From Duganella lactea (GTDB taxonomy: Bacteria; Pseudomonadota; Gammaproteobacteria; Burkholderiales; Burkholderiaceae_D), in contig NZ_WWCP01000023.1 in assembly GCF_009857505.1 (NCBI RefSeq), forward strand, positions 1 through 64,000: a stretch of DNA of 64,000 nucleotides. The letters are read 5' to 3'. The notes under the pieces were generated by a model that worked only from the letters and a program-made list of their open reading frames with translations, did no database searches and was not told where the DNA came from. The position numbers were made by a program, and so were the translations under genes. Each line of letters starts with the position of its first letter. The stretch's first letter is position 1. Positions 21,178 through 30,720 of the stretch are shown here, piece by piece.

Positions 21178-24100
21178 TTGAACAAATCCAATCCCCTGCT
21201 GCCCGAGATCACGCTCGGCTTTCGCGAGTCCCAAGCCGGCTCTCTGGTCTCCGATGAGGACGATGAGGATTTACCGCTGCGGGCAGAACTTTTCAGCGCC
21301 GCGCAAATGGCGGCACACGGCAAAACACTGGCGCAACATCACGAACTCAGCAAGCGAGGCGGCCGTGATCGCCTGTTGTCGCGCCTGGCGGAAAACGCCG
21401 CCGTCATTGATGCCACCTGCGATGAGCTCACCGCCGCCGTCAAGGCCGGTCGTCAGATCACGCCCGCTTCCGAGTGGCTGCTGGACAACTTCTATTTAAT
21501 CGAAGAACAAATTCGTATCGCCCGCCGCCACTTGCCGAAGGACTACAGCAAGGAATTGCCGCGCTTGGGCAAGGGCGCGCCGGACGGCATGCCGCGCGTC
21601 TACAAAATCGCGCTGGAAATTATTTCGCATGGCGATGGCCGCGTCGATCCGGAATCGCTGTGCCGCTTCGTCGACGCCTATCAGGAAGTCGCCACGCTCA
21701 AGCTCGGCGAACTGTGGGCGATTCCGATCATGCTGCGCCTGGCGCTGATCGAGAACCTGCGCCGCGTGGCCGCGCGCGTGGCCGAGAACCGGCTGCAGCG
21801 CGACCTCGCCAACACCTGGGCCGACCAGATGATGGACATCGCCGAGAAAAATCCCAGCGGCCTGATTTTGATGGTGGCCGACATGGCGCGCTCCAATCCC
21901 CCCATCACCAGTGGCTTCGTCGCCGAGCTGGCGCGCCGGCTGCAAGGACAAAGCCCGGCGCTGACGCTGGCGCTGACGTGGATCACCCATCGCCTGGCCG
22001 AATCCGGGCAGACCATCGAGCAGCAGATCCAGGCCGAGATCCAGCAGCAGGCCGCCGAGCAGGTGTCGATCGCCAACAGCATCGGCAGTCTGCGCTTCCT
22101 CGGCACCATGGACTGGCAGGAGTTCGTCGAGACCATGAGCGTGGTCGAACAAACGCTGCGCCAGGACCCGGCCGATATCTACGGCAAAATGGAATTCGCC
22201 ACGCGCGACCAGTACCGCCACATGATCGAGAAAATCGCCAAGCGCTCGCGCTTCAGCGAAGTGGAGGTGGCGCGGCAGGCGCTGGCGCTGGCACAGGCGC
22301 ATCACGGCAAGGGCGATGGGCGCCACGGCCACGTGGGCTTCTACCTGATCGGCGGCGGCCTGGCGGCGCTGGAGAAGCAGGCCGGCATGCGCCGTCCGTG
22401 GGGCGAGGCGTTTCAGCAAACCTCGCGCGCCTCGCCGCTGACGTCCTACCTCGGCGCGGTCGCCGCGATCGCGTTTGTCGCCACCGCGCTGCTGCTGGAC
22501 AGCGCGTCGCGCCACGGCGTGCGTGGCGGCGTGCTGGTGGCGCTCGGCGCGCTGGCGCTGCTGGGCAGCAGCCAGCTGGCACTGAGTCTGGTGAACTGGG
22601 TCGCCACGCTGGTCACGCGGCCCAATCCCTTGCCGCGCATGGACTTCAAGGACGGCATCCCGTCCGACGCGCGCGCCATCGTCGTGGTGCCGACGCTGGT
22701 CTACAGCAAGGAGAACATCGACGATCTGTTCGAGCAGATGGAAGTGCGCTTCCTCGCCAACCGCGATCCCAACCTGCTGTTTTGCCTGCTGACCGATTTC
22801 GCCGACGCCGGCGTCGAGCAGATGCCGCAGGACGCCGCGCTGCTTGAGCAGATGAAGCACCACCTCGCGCACCTGAACCACAAGTACGCCAACGGCACGC
22901 CGCATACGCCGTTCCTGCTGCTGCATCGCCCGCGCCGGTGGAATCCGCAGGAAGGCGTGTGGATGGGGCATGAGCGCAAGCGCGGCAAGCTGGAAGACCT
23001 GAACCGCTTCCTGCGCGGCGACGCGCGCGACAAGTTTTCGGTGGTGGCGGGCGACACCTCGGAGCTTGAGAGCGTCCGCTACGTCATCACGCTGGACACC
23101 GACACCCAACTGCCGCGCGACGCGGCCAGGCAGTTCATCGCCACCATGCAGCATCCGCTCAACCGGCCGCGCGTGGACATGCAGCGCCGTTGCGTGACCG
23201 AGGGCTACGGCATTCTGCAGCCGCGCGTGGCGGTGGCGCTGCCGAGCGAAAACGCCTCGCGCTACGAACGGCTGTGCGGCGGCGAGCCGGGCATCGATCC
23301 CTACACCCGCACCGTATCCGATGTCTATCAGGACGTGTTCTTCGAAGGCTCCTTCATCGGCAAGGGCATTTACGACGTCGACGTGTTCGAGCAGGTATTG
23401 GGCGGACGCCTGCCGGAAAACAAAATCCTCAGCCACGACCTGCTGGAAGGCTGCTACCTGCGCGCAGGCCTGCTGAGCGACGCGCAGTTGTACGAGGCCT
23501 ATCCGGCGCGCTACAGCGAAGACGTGACGCGCCGCCAACGCTGGATACGCGGCGACTGGCAACTGATGGCGTGGCTGGGCGCCCGCGTGCCGGGCCGCGG
23601 CCGGCGCGAAAAGAATCCATTGTCGCTGCTGTCGCGCTGGAAGCTGTTCGATAACCTGCGCCGCAGCCTGACCGCGCCGGCGCTGGTGCTGTCGCTGATC
23701 ACCGCGTGGCGCTGGTTGCCGGAACCGTGGATGTGGACCGGCGCCGTGCTGACGGTGATCTTCCTGCCGCCGTTGGTCAGCATGCTGTACGATGTGTGCC
23801 GCCGTCCGGAGGACACCTTGTGGAGCCAGCATATCCGCGCGTCGGTGCGGCGCGCCGGCTTGCAGTTCTCGCACGCGGTGCTGATGCTGGCCTTCCTGCC
23901 GTATGAGGCTTACTTCAGTCTCGACGCCATCCTGCGCAGCCTGTGGCGCTCCAACGTGTCGCACCGCCGCCTGCTGGAATGGCGCGCGTCGGCGCTGGCG
24001 CGTCAGGCCGACGGCACCTTCAGCACCTGGCGCACGATGTGGATCGCGCCGGTGCTGGCGCTGTTCGTCGGCGGCTGGCTGCTTGGCTGGAAGCCGGCCA

Positions 24101-27100
24101 GCCTGCCGCCCGCCGCGCTGTTCCTGCTGGCGTGGTTGGTGGCGCCGGCCATCGCCGACTGGATCAGTCGCCCGATCAAGCGCCAAAGCGCGCAGCTGTC
24201 GCCGGAGCAGACGCAATTCCTGCACAAGCTGGCGCGCCGCACCTGGGCCTATTTCGACCGCTTCGTCGGCCCGGAAGGCCACTGGCTGCCGCCGGATAAT
24301 ATGCAGGAGCACCCGGTGCAGGTGGTGGCGCACCGCACCTCGCCGACCAATATCGGCATGGCCTTGCTGGCCAACCTGAGCGCCGTCGATTTCGGCTACA
24401 TCACGGTTGGCCAGATGATGACGCGCACCAACCACACGCTGGACAGCATGGACCAGCTGGAGCGCCATCACGGCCACTTCTACAACTGGTACGATACGCT
24501 GACCCTCAAGCCGCTGCATCCGATCTACATTTCGTCGGTCGACAGCGGCAATCTTGGCGGCCATCTACTGACATTGCAGTCCGGCCTGACCGGCTTGTAC
24601 GATGAACCGGTGCTTGGCGCGCAGATCGTCGATGGCATCGTTGCCACCGCGCGCGTGTTGCAGGAGACGCTGGCCGCCGCCGCGCAGACGGGCGATCCTG
24701 CCGCGCCGGTGATCGACGGCGACATCGTGCTGGCCGCGCTGTCACCGGCGCCGGAGGCGGCCAACCTGCAGCAGTTGCACGTCTGGCTGACGCGCGCCAC
24801 TGCCGCTGCGGACGCGTTCCAGCCGCAGGCCGCCAGCCACAGCGAGGCCGCCGCCTGGTGGGCGACCTCGCTGGCGCAGCAATGCCACGCCGCGCTGGAC
24901 GAACTTGCCGCGCTGACGCCGTGGGCGTCGCTGCCGGCCGACGCCATCTTCGATACCAGCATGACCCGCGTGCCGACGTTGCGCGAACTGGCAGCGCTGG
25001 CGCGCGCCTCCTCCGCCATCGCCGTCACCGACCTGGCGCCGGACGAACGCGACCGCCAGCAACGCCTGGCGGAGTTGTTCGAGCAAGGCAGCGCCAATGC
25101 CCATGAGCGCATGCGCGCGCTGGCCGAGATGGCGCAGCGCTGCGGCGCCTTCGCGCAGATGGAATACGGCTTCCTGTTCAACCCGACCACCAAGCTGATG
25201 GCGATCGGCTACAACGTCACCGACCGCCGCCTGGACGCCAGCTACTACGATCTGCTGGCGTCGGAATCGCGCCTGGCCAGCTTCGTCGCCATCGCCCAGG
25301 GCCAACTGCCGCAGGACCATTGGTTCGCGCTGGGGCGCCAGCTGTGCATCGTCGCCGGCAAACCGGTGCTGCTGTCCTGGAGCGGCTCGATGTTCGAGTA
25401 CCTGATGCCGCTGCTGGTGATGCCGAACTATCCCAGCACCTTGCTGGACCAGACCTACAACTCGGTGATCGACGCGCAGATCGATTATGGCAAGCGCCGC
25501 AACGTGCCGTGGGGGATTTCCGAATCCGGCTACAACACCGTCGACGCCAGCCTCAATTATCAGTACCGCGCCTTCGGCGTGCCGGGGCTGGGCCTGAAGC
25601 GCGGCCTGGCCGACGATCTGGTGATCGCGCCCTACGCTTCCATGATGGGCCTGATGGTGCAGCCGGAAGCCTCGTGCGCCAACCTGCAGCGCATGGCGGA
25701 ACTGGGCTTCATGGGGCACTTCGGTTTTTACGAGGCGATCGACTACACGCCATCGCGCCTGCCGCGTGGCCAGAGCTTTGCGGTGATCCGGTCCTTCATG
25801 GTCCACCATCAGGGCATGGGACTGCTGTCGCTTAGCTATCTGCTGCACGACCGTCCGATGCAGCGCCGCTTCGATGCCGATCCGCTGCTGCAATCGACGC
25901 TACTGGTGTTGCAGGAGCGCAGCCCGCAGGCCGGCGCCTTCTACTCCAACACCACCGAGATGGCGGCCATCCGCACCGGCGCGCCGGAGCAGGCCAACCC
26001 GCTGCGCGTGCTGACGCAGCATTCGACGCCGGTGCCGGAAACGCAGCTGCTGTCGAACGGCCGTTATCACGTCATGGTCACCAACGCCGGCGGCAGCTAC
26101 AGCCGCTGGAAGGACCTGGCGGTAACCCGCTGGCGCGAGGACAGCACGCGCGACAACTGGGGCAACTTCTGCTACGTGCGCGATGTGGAGGATGGCGAGT
26201 TCTGGTCCAGCACGTACCAGCCGACACTGGTCGAGCCGAAAAAGTACGAGGTGATCTTCTCCGAAGGCCGCGCCGAGTTCCGACGCGCCGACCGCAACAT
26301 CGACCTGTACACCGAAATCGTGGTGTCGCCGGAAGACGATATTGAACTGCGCCGCACCCGCATCACCAACAAGTCCGACCGTGTGCGCACCATCGAGGTG
26401 ACCAGCTACGCCGAAGTGGTGATGGCGCCGGCCGCCGCCGACAACGCGCACCCGGCGTTCAGCAAACTGTTTGTACAGACCGAAATTCTGAAGGACGAAA
26501 ACGCCATCCTGTGCACGCGCCGTCCGCGCGGCGCGCACGAGGTGTCGCCGTGGATGCTGCACTCGATGATGGTGCACGACGCGCCGGTGACCGGCGTGTC
26601 GTTCGAGACCGACCGCGCGCGCTTCATCGGCCGCGGCAACACGGCGGCGGCACCGGGCGCCCTACTGGAGCAGGGGCCGTTGAGCGGCGCCGAAGGTTCG
26701 GTGCTCGATCCTGTGGTGGCGATCCGCTACACCATCACGCTCAAGCCGGACCAGTATGCGACGGTCGATATCGTCACCGGCATGGCCGAGCAGCGCGACG
26801 CGGCGCTGCACCTGATCGACAAGTATCAGGATCGCCATCTGGCCGACCGCGTGTTTGAACTGGCGTGGACCCACAGCCAGGTGGTGCTGCGCCAGTTGAA
26901 CGCCAGCGAAGCGGATGGCCAGCTGTATAGCCGCCTCGCCAACTCGGTGATCTACCCGAACGCCGGCCTGCGCGCCGAAGCCGCCACGCTGATCAAGAAC
27001 CAGCGCGGCCAGTCCGGCCTGTGGGCGTATGCGATTTCCGGCGACCTGCCGATCGTGCTGTTGCACATCAAGGACCCGGCCAATATCGAGCTGGCGCGCC

Positions 27101-29907
27101 AGATGGTGCAGGCGCACGCCTACTGGCGCCTGAAAGGCCTGGTGGTGGATCTGGTGATCTGGTACGAAGACAACTCGGGCTACCGCCAGGCGCTGCATGA
27201 CCAGATCATCGGCCTGATCGCCTCCGGCATCGACGCCCAGGCGATCGACCGGCCTGGCGGCATCTTCGTGCGCCTGGTCGATCAGATCCCGAACGAGGAC
27301 AAGGTGCTGATGCAGTCGGTGGCGCGGGTCATCATCAGCGACGCGCGTGGCGCGCTGGGCGAACAGATCAAGCGTCCGGCGCCGCCCACGCTGCGCATGC
27401 CGCCGTTGCAGGTGGATGGTCGCGGCGAGCCCGCCGACGCGGTGCCGGCGGCCGAACAGCCGGCGCCCCCGCTGCTGCTGGAGAACGGCATCGGCGGCTT
27501 CTCGCAGGACGGCCGTGAATACGTGATCACCACCAGCGCCGCACAACGCACGCCGGCGCCGTGGTCCAACGTGCTGGCCAATCCGCAGTTTGGCAGCGTG
27601 ATTTCTGAAAGCGGCCAGGCCTACACCTGGCACGAGAACGCGCACGAGTACCGCATCACGCCATGGCACAACGATCCGGTCAGCGACGCCAGCGGCGAAG
27701 CGTTCTACCTGCGCGATGAGCAGAGCGGCCAGTTCTGGTCACCGACCGCCTTGCCGGCGCGCGGCAACGGCAGCTACACCACGCGCCACGGCTTCGGCTA
27801 CAGCGTGTTTGAACACAGCGAAGCCGGCATCCACAGTGAGATGACCACCTTCGTCGCCGTCGATGCGCCGATCAAGTACACGGTGCTGAAAGTGCGCAAC
27901 GACTCGACGAAGCCGCGCCGCCTGTCGGCGTTCGGCTATGTCGAGTGGGTGCTGGGCGAGATGCGCTCCAAGTCCGGCATGCACATCGTCACCGAGGCCG
28001 ATCCGGTCAGCGGCGCGCTGTTCGCCAGAAACCCGTACAACACGGAGTTCAGCGGCCGCGTTGCCTTCTTCAATTGCGACGCCACGCAGCGCAGCATCAG
28101 CGCCGACCGCACCGAATTCCTCGGTCGTAACGGGGCGCTGGCCGCGCCGGCGGCAATGCGGCGCGCGCGCCTGTCCGGCAAGATCGGCGCCGGCCTCGAT
28201 GCCTGCGCGGCGATCCAGGCGCCGTTCGACCTGCTACCGGGTCAGGAGCGCGAGATCGTGTTCGTGCTGGGCGTGGCCGGCCGCCGCAACGCCGACGCCA
28301 GCAGCCTGGTACAGAAGCACCGCAGCGCCGACGCCGCGCGCGAAGCGCTGGCCCAGGTGCATGCGCACTGGGAGCAAACCCTGGGCGCGGTGCGCATCGA
28401 AACGCCGGAGAAGGAAATCGACGTCATCGCCAACGGCTGGCTGATGTACCAGACCATCGCCTGCCGCATCTGGGCGCGCAGCGGCTACTACCAGTCCGGC
28501 GGCGCCTTCGGCTTCCGCGACCAGTTGCAGGACGCGATGGCCACCATCCACACGCAACCGCAACTGCTGCGCGATCAGCTGATGCTGTGCGCCGCCCACC
28601 AGTTCCTCGAAGGCGACGTGCAGCACTGGTGGCATCCACCATCGGACCGCGGCGTGCGCACGCACTGCTCGGACGATTATCTGTGGCTGCCGCTGGGCGC
28701 CTGGCGCTACGTCTCGGCCACCGGCGACATGGCCATCCTTGATGAAACCGCGCCGTATCTGGAAGGCCGCGCGGTCAAGCCGGAGGAGGATTCGTACTAC
28801 GACATGCCGGCCCGCTCCAGCGAGCAAGGCACGCTGTACGAGCACTGTCAGCGCGCCATCCGCCACGGCCTGCGTTTCGGCCAGCATGGCTTGCCGCTGA
28901 TCGGCTCCTGTGACTGGAACGACGGCATGGACAAGGTGGGCGAGCATGGCAAAGGGGAGAGCGTGTGGCTGGCGTTCTTCCTGTGCGAAGTGCTGAAGCG
29001 CTTCGCCGAGGTGGCGGATCTGCGCAACGACGCCGAATTCGCGGCCGAGTGCCGCGAGCAGGCGCGCCGCGTCGCCGCCAACGTCGAACAGAACGCGTGG
29101 GATGGCGAGTGGTATCGCCGCGCCTATTTCGATGATGGCACGCCGCTTGGCTCACACACCAACGAGGAATGCCAGATCGATTCGATCTCGCAAAGCTGGG
29201 GCGTGCTGTCCGGCGCCGCCGATCCGGTACGGGTGCGCGGGGCGATGGAGCAGGTCAATCAGCGGCTGGTGCGGCGTGACTCGGGCATCATCCAGTTGCT
29301 TGATCCGCCGTTCGACAAGGCCGGGCCGAATCCAGGCTACATTCGCGGTTACGTGCCGGGCGTGCGCGAGAACGGCGGCCAGTACACCCACGCCGCCATC
29401 TGGACCGCGATGGCCTTCGCCCGTCTGGGCGAGACCGAGCGCGCGTGGGAGCTGGCGCGCATGATCAATCCTGTCATGCACGGCCGCACCGCCGAGGATA
29501 CGGCGGTGTACAAGGTGGAGCCGTATGTGGTGACGGCCGACGTGTACGCGGTGGCGCCGCATGTGGGCCGCGGCGGCTGGAGCTGGTACACCGGTTCGTC
29601 CGGCTGGATGTACCGGCTGATCCTGGAGTCGCTGCTGGGCCTCACCCGCGGCGCCACCCACCTGACGCTGGCGCCGAGCATGCCGCGGGACTGGACCGGC
29701 TTCTCGCTCAGCTACCGCTACGCCAGCGCCACCTACGAGATCCGCGTCGTCAAAGGCGCGACGTCGGCGCCGGTCCTGTCGGTGGATGGCGTGCCGCAGC
29801 CCGATGGCCGGATCGCGCTGATGGACAGCGGCCGCACCCACCATGTCGAGCTGCTGGTGCCGGCGTCGCCGGCGATATCACACGCCGAGGGAGGCGCCGG
29901 CGCCTAG
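21178..29907 (+). CDS. ndvB: Cyclic beta-1,2-glucan synthase (NdvB/ChvB-like)
   Basis: This giant protein has about 2909 residues if started at TTG 21178, which follows GAGG (21168–21171) by 6 nt. An in-frame ATG at 21088 would add a less plausible leader. Around residues 420–475 and 835–995 lie membrane helices flanking a GT84 glycosyltransferase domain (VVVPTLVYSKENIDDLFEQM; DxD in TLDTDTQLPRD; QRRWIRGDWQL). The central glycoamylase-like domain (GKRRNVPWGISESGYN, about 1440) performs cyclisation in related enzymes. The C-terminal GH94 phosphorylase region has GSCDWNDGMD at about 2576–2585. It makes periplasmic osmoregulated cyclic glucans. No ndvA-like exporter is in the window. Its 3' end overlaps the convergent Mn exporter gene by 30 bp. 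Confidence 0.93.
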   Translation: MNKSNPLLPEITLGFRESQAGSLVSDEDDEDLPLRAELFSAAQMAAHGKTLAQHHELSKRGGRDRLLSRLAENAAVIDATCDELTAAVKAGRQITPASEWLLDNFYLIEEQIRIARRHLPKDYSKELPRLGKGAPDGMPRVYKIALEIISHGDGRVDPESLCRFVDAYQEVATLKLGELWAIPIMLRLALIENLRRVAARVAENRLQRDLANTWADQMMDIAEKNPSGLILMVADMARSNPPITSGFVAELARRLQGQSPALTLALTWITHRLAESGQTIEQQIQAEIQQQAAEQVSIANSIGSLRFLGTMDWQEFVETMSVVEQTLRQDPADIYGKMEFATRDQYRHMIEKIAKRSRFSEVEVARQALALAQAHHGKGDGRHGHVGFYLIGGGLAALEKQAGMRRPWGEAFQQTSRASPLTSYLGAVAAIAFVATALLLDSASRHGVRGGVLVALGALALLGSSQLALSLVNWVATLVTRPNPLPRMDFKDGIPSDARAIVVVPTLVYSKENIDDLFEQMEVRFLANRDPNLLFCLLTDFADAGVEQMPQDAALLEQMKHHLAHLNHKYANGTPHTPFLLLHRPRRWNPQEGVWMGHERKRGKLEDLNRFLRGDARDKFSVVAGDTSELESVRYVITLDTDTQLPRDAARQFIATMQHPLNRPRVDMQRRCVTEGYGILQPRVAVALPSENASRYERLCGGEPGIDPYTRTVSDVYQDVFFEGSFIGKGIYDVDVFEQVLGGRLPENKILSHDLLEGCYLRAGLLSDAQLYEAYPARYSEDVTRRQRWIRGDWQLMAWLGARVPGRGRREKNPLSLLSRWKLFDNLRRSLTAPALVLSLITAWRWLPEPWMWTGAVLTVIFLPPLVSMLYDVCRRPEDTLWSQHIRASVRRAGLQFSHAVLMLAFLPYEAYFSLDAILRSLWRSNVSHRRLLEWRASALARQADGTFSTWRTMWIAPVLALFVGGWLLGWKPASLPPAALFLLAWLVAPAIADWISRPIKRQSAQLSPEQTQFLHKLARRTWAYFDRFVGPEGHWLPPDNMQEHPVQVVAHRTSPTNIGMALLANLSAVDFGYITVGQMMTRTNHTLDSMDQLERHHGHFYNWYDTLTLKPLHPIYISSVDSGNLGGHLLTLQSGLTGLYDEPVLGAQIVDGIVATARVLQETLAAAAQTGDPAAPVIDGDIVLAALSPAPEAANLQQLHVWLTRATAAADAFQPQAASHSEAAAWWATSLAQQCHAALDELAALTPWASLPADAIFDTSMTRVPTLRELAALARASSAIAVTDLAPDERDRQQRLAELFEQGSANAHERMRALAEMAQRCGAFAQMEYGFLFNPTTKLMAIGYNVTDRRLDASYYDLLASESRLASFVAIAQGQLPQDHWFALGRQLCIVAGKPVLLSWSGSMFEYLMPLLVMPNYPSTLLDQTYNSVIDAQIDYGKRRNVPWGISESGYNTVDASLNYQYRAFGVPGLGLKRGLADDLVIAPYASMMGLMVQPEASCANLQRMAELGFMGHFGFYEAIDYTPSRLPRGQSFAVIRSFMVHHQGMGLLSLSYLLHDRPMQRRFDADPLLQSTLLVLQERSPQAGAFYSNTTEMAAIRTGAPEQANPLRVLTQHSTPVPETQLLSNGRYHVMVTNAGGSYSRWKDLAVTRWREDSTRDNWGNFCYVRDVEDGEFWSSTYQPTLVEPKKYEVIFSEGRAEFRRADRNIDLYTEIVVSPEDDIELRRTRITNKSDRVRTIEVTSYAEVVMAPAAADNAHPAFSKLFVQTEILKDENAILCTRRPRGAHEVSPWMLHSMMVHDAPVTGVSFETDRARFIGRGNTAAAPGALLEQGPLSGAEGSVLDPVVAIRYTITLKPDQYATVDIVTGMAEQRDAALHLIDKYQDRHLADRVFELAWTHSQVVLRQLNASEADGQLYSRLANSVIYPNAGLRAEAATLIKNQRGQSGLWAYAISGDLPIVLLHIKDPANIELARQMVQAHAYWRLKGLVVDLVIWYEDNSGYRQALHDQIIGLIASGIDAQAIDRPGGIFVRLVDQIPNEDKVLMQSVARVIISDARGALGEQIKRPAPPTLRMPPLQVDGRGEPADAVPAAEQPAPPLLLENGIGGFSQDGREYVITTSAAQRTPAPWSNVLANPQFGSVISESGQAYTWHENAHEYRITPWHNDPVSDASGEAFYLRDEQSGQFWSPTALPARGNGSYTTRHGFGYSVFEHSEAGIHSEMTTFVAVDAPIKYTVLKVRNDSTKPRRLSAFGYVEWVLGEMRSKSGMHIVTEADPVSGALFARNPYNTEFSGRVAFFNCDATQRSISADRTEFLGRNGALAAPAAMRRARLSGKIGAGLDACAAIQAPFDLLPGQEREIVFVLGVAGRRNADASSLVQKHRSADAAREALAQVHAHWEQTLGAVRIETPEKEIDVIANGWLMYQTIACRIWARSGYYQSGGAFGFRDQLQDAMATIHTQPQLLRDQLMLCAAHQFLEGDVQHWWHPPSDRGVRTHCSDDYLWLPLGAWRYVSATGDMAILDETAPYLEGRAVKPEEDSYYDMPARSSEQGTLYEHCQRAIRHGLRFGQHGLPLIGSCDWNDGMDKVGEHGKGESVWLAFFLCEVLKRFAEVADLRNDAEFAAECREQARRVAANVEQNAWDGEWYRRAYFDDGTPLGSHTNEECQIDSISQSWGVLSGAADPVRVRGAMEQVNQRLVRRDSGIIQLLDPPFDKAGPNPGYIRGYVPGVRENGGQYTHAAIWTAMAFARLGETERAWELARMINPVMHGRTAEDTAVYKVEPYVVTADVYAVAPHVGRGGWSWYTGSSGWMYRLILESLLGLTRGATHLTLAPSMPRDWTGFSLSYRYASATYEIRVVKGATSAPVLSVDGVPQPDGRIALMDSGRTHHVELLVPASPAISHAEGGAGA

Positions 29908-30453
29908 CAGCGTGGCCACGCCCAGCGCCGCGAAGATCAGCGCGGCGATGCCGTGCACCAGCTTGAGCGAGATGCGGTTGGCGATCCGGTCGCCGAAGTA
30001 CACGGCCGGCACGTTGGCCAGCATCATGCCCAGCGTGGTGCCGGCCACCACCGCGATCATGCTGTGGTAGCGCGCCGCCAGCGCGACGGTGGCCACCTGC
30101 GTCTTGTCGCCCATTTCGGCCAGAAAGAAGGCGATCAGTGTGGTCAGGAACACACCGTAACCGGCGACCGGCGTAGCGTCGTCATCCAGCTTGTCCGGCA
30201 CCAGCGTCCACGCGGCCATCGCCAGGAACGAGGCGCCCAGCACCCAGCGCAATAGCTCCGGCCCCATCAGACTGGTGATCCAGGTGCCGATGGCGGCGGC
30301 GAAGGCGTGGTTGGCGATGGTGGCGACGAAGATCGCGGCGACGATCGGTAAGGGACGGCGGAACCTGGCGGCGAGTACGAATGCGAGCAGCTGGGTTTTA
30401 TCGCCGATTTCCGCGAGGGCGACGATGCCGGTAGAGACGAGGAATGCTTCCAT
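29878..30453 (-). CDS. UPF0016/GDT1 (TMEM165) family cation exporter, probably manganese
   Basis: This 191-residue protein has six predicted membrane helices arranged as an internal duplication. The two signature motifs are AEIGDKTQ (residues 14–21) and AEMGDKTQ (about 112–119). Bacterial members such as Vibrio MneA export Mn2+. The gene is preceded by a yybP-ykoY riboswitch, which independently supports a manganese role. The start is MEAFLVSTGIVAL. Its 3' end overlaps the glucan synthase gene by 30 bp in convergent orientation. Confidence 0.93.
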   Translation of the reverse strand: MEAFLVSTGIVALAEIGDKTQLLAFVLAARFRRPLPIVAAIFVATIANHAFAAAIGTWITSLMGPELLRWVLGASFLAMAAWTLVPDKLDDDATPVAGYGVFLTTLIAFFLAEMGDKTQVATVALAARYHSMIAVVAGTTLGMMLANVPAVYFGDRIANRISLKLVHGIAALIFAALGVATLLGAGASLGV

Positions 30454-30468
30454 GATGTGAGAGTACGA

Positions 30469-30511
30469 GGGCCGGAACGGTTAACCAATGACACAGGCGC
30501 AGCTCCGGCCC
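30469..30511 (-). promoter_or_regulatory. Inverted repeat between riboswitch aptamer and start codon; possible expression platform
   Basis: GGGCCGGA (30469–30476) and TCCGGCCC (30504–30511) form a perfect 8-bp inverted repeat. It lies downstream of the aptamer and 16 nt upstream of the exporter start codon. It has no T tract, so translational control is more likely than termination. The role is inferred from position. Confidence 0.4.
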
Positions 30512-30529
30512 ATCATGGCGGCGCCCAGG

Positions 30530-30640
30530 TCATGGTCTCGTCAAGCCGATGCTGGCCACCTGCGCCACGGTCTGCGGACCGATTATGTTGACACAGGTTC
30601 TTGCGCCGGGGGCGACGCAAGCCGACTACTCCCCACTAAA
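30530..30640 (-). ncRNA. yybP-ykoY manganese riboswitch
   Basis: Read on the minus strand, the leader contains GGGGAGTAG (30634 to 30626), then GTCAACATAATCGGTCCGC, a GGCCAGCATCGGCTTGACG segment and the closing GAGACC (30539 to 30534). These conserved blocks in this order define the yybP-ykoY aptamer, which senses Mn2+ and switches on exporters including UPF0016 proteins. It lies about 80 nt upstream of the exporter start codon. The boundaries are approximate. Confidence 0.88.
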
Positions 30641-30720
30641 GGCCGCTAGTTTAACACATGACAGAAACATCGCTATGGTATTCTGCTTCGCGCTGAAGCT
30701 TACATTGAAGGTAACGTCCT

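Noticed and set aside
21496..24564. Minus-strand frame of 1022 codons inside the glucan synthase gene
   Set aside because: Arg/Gln/Ala-rich antisense translation with no domain; the plus-strand frame is a known enzyme.
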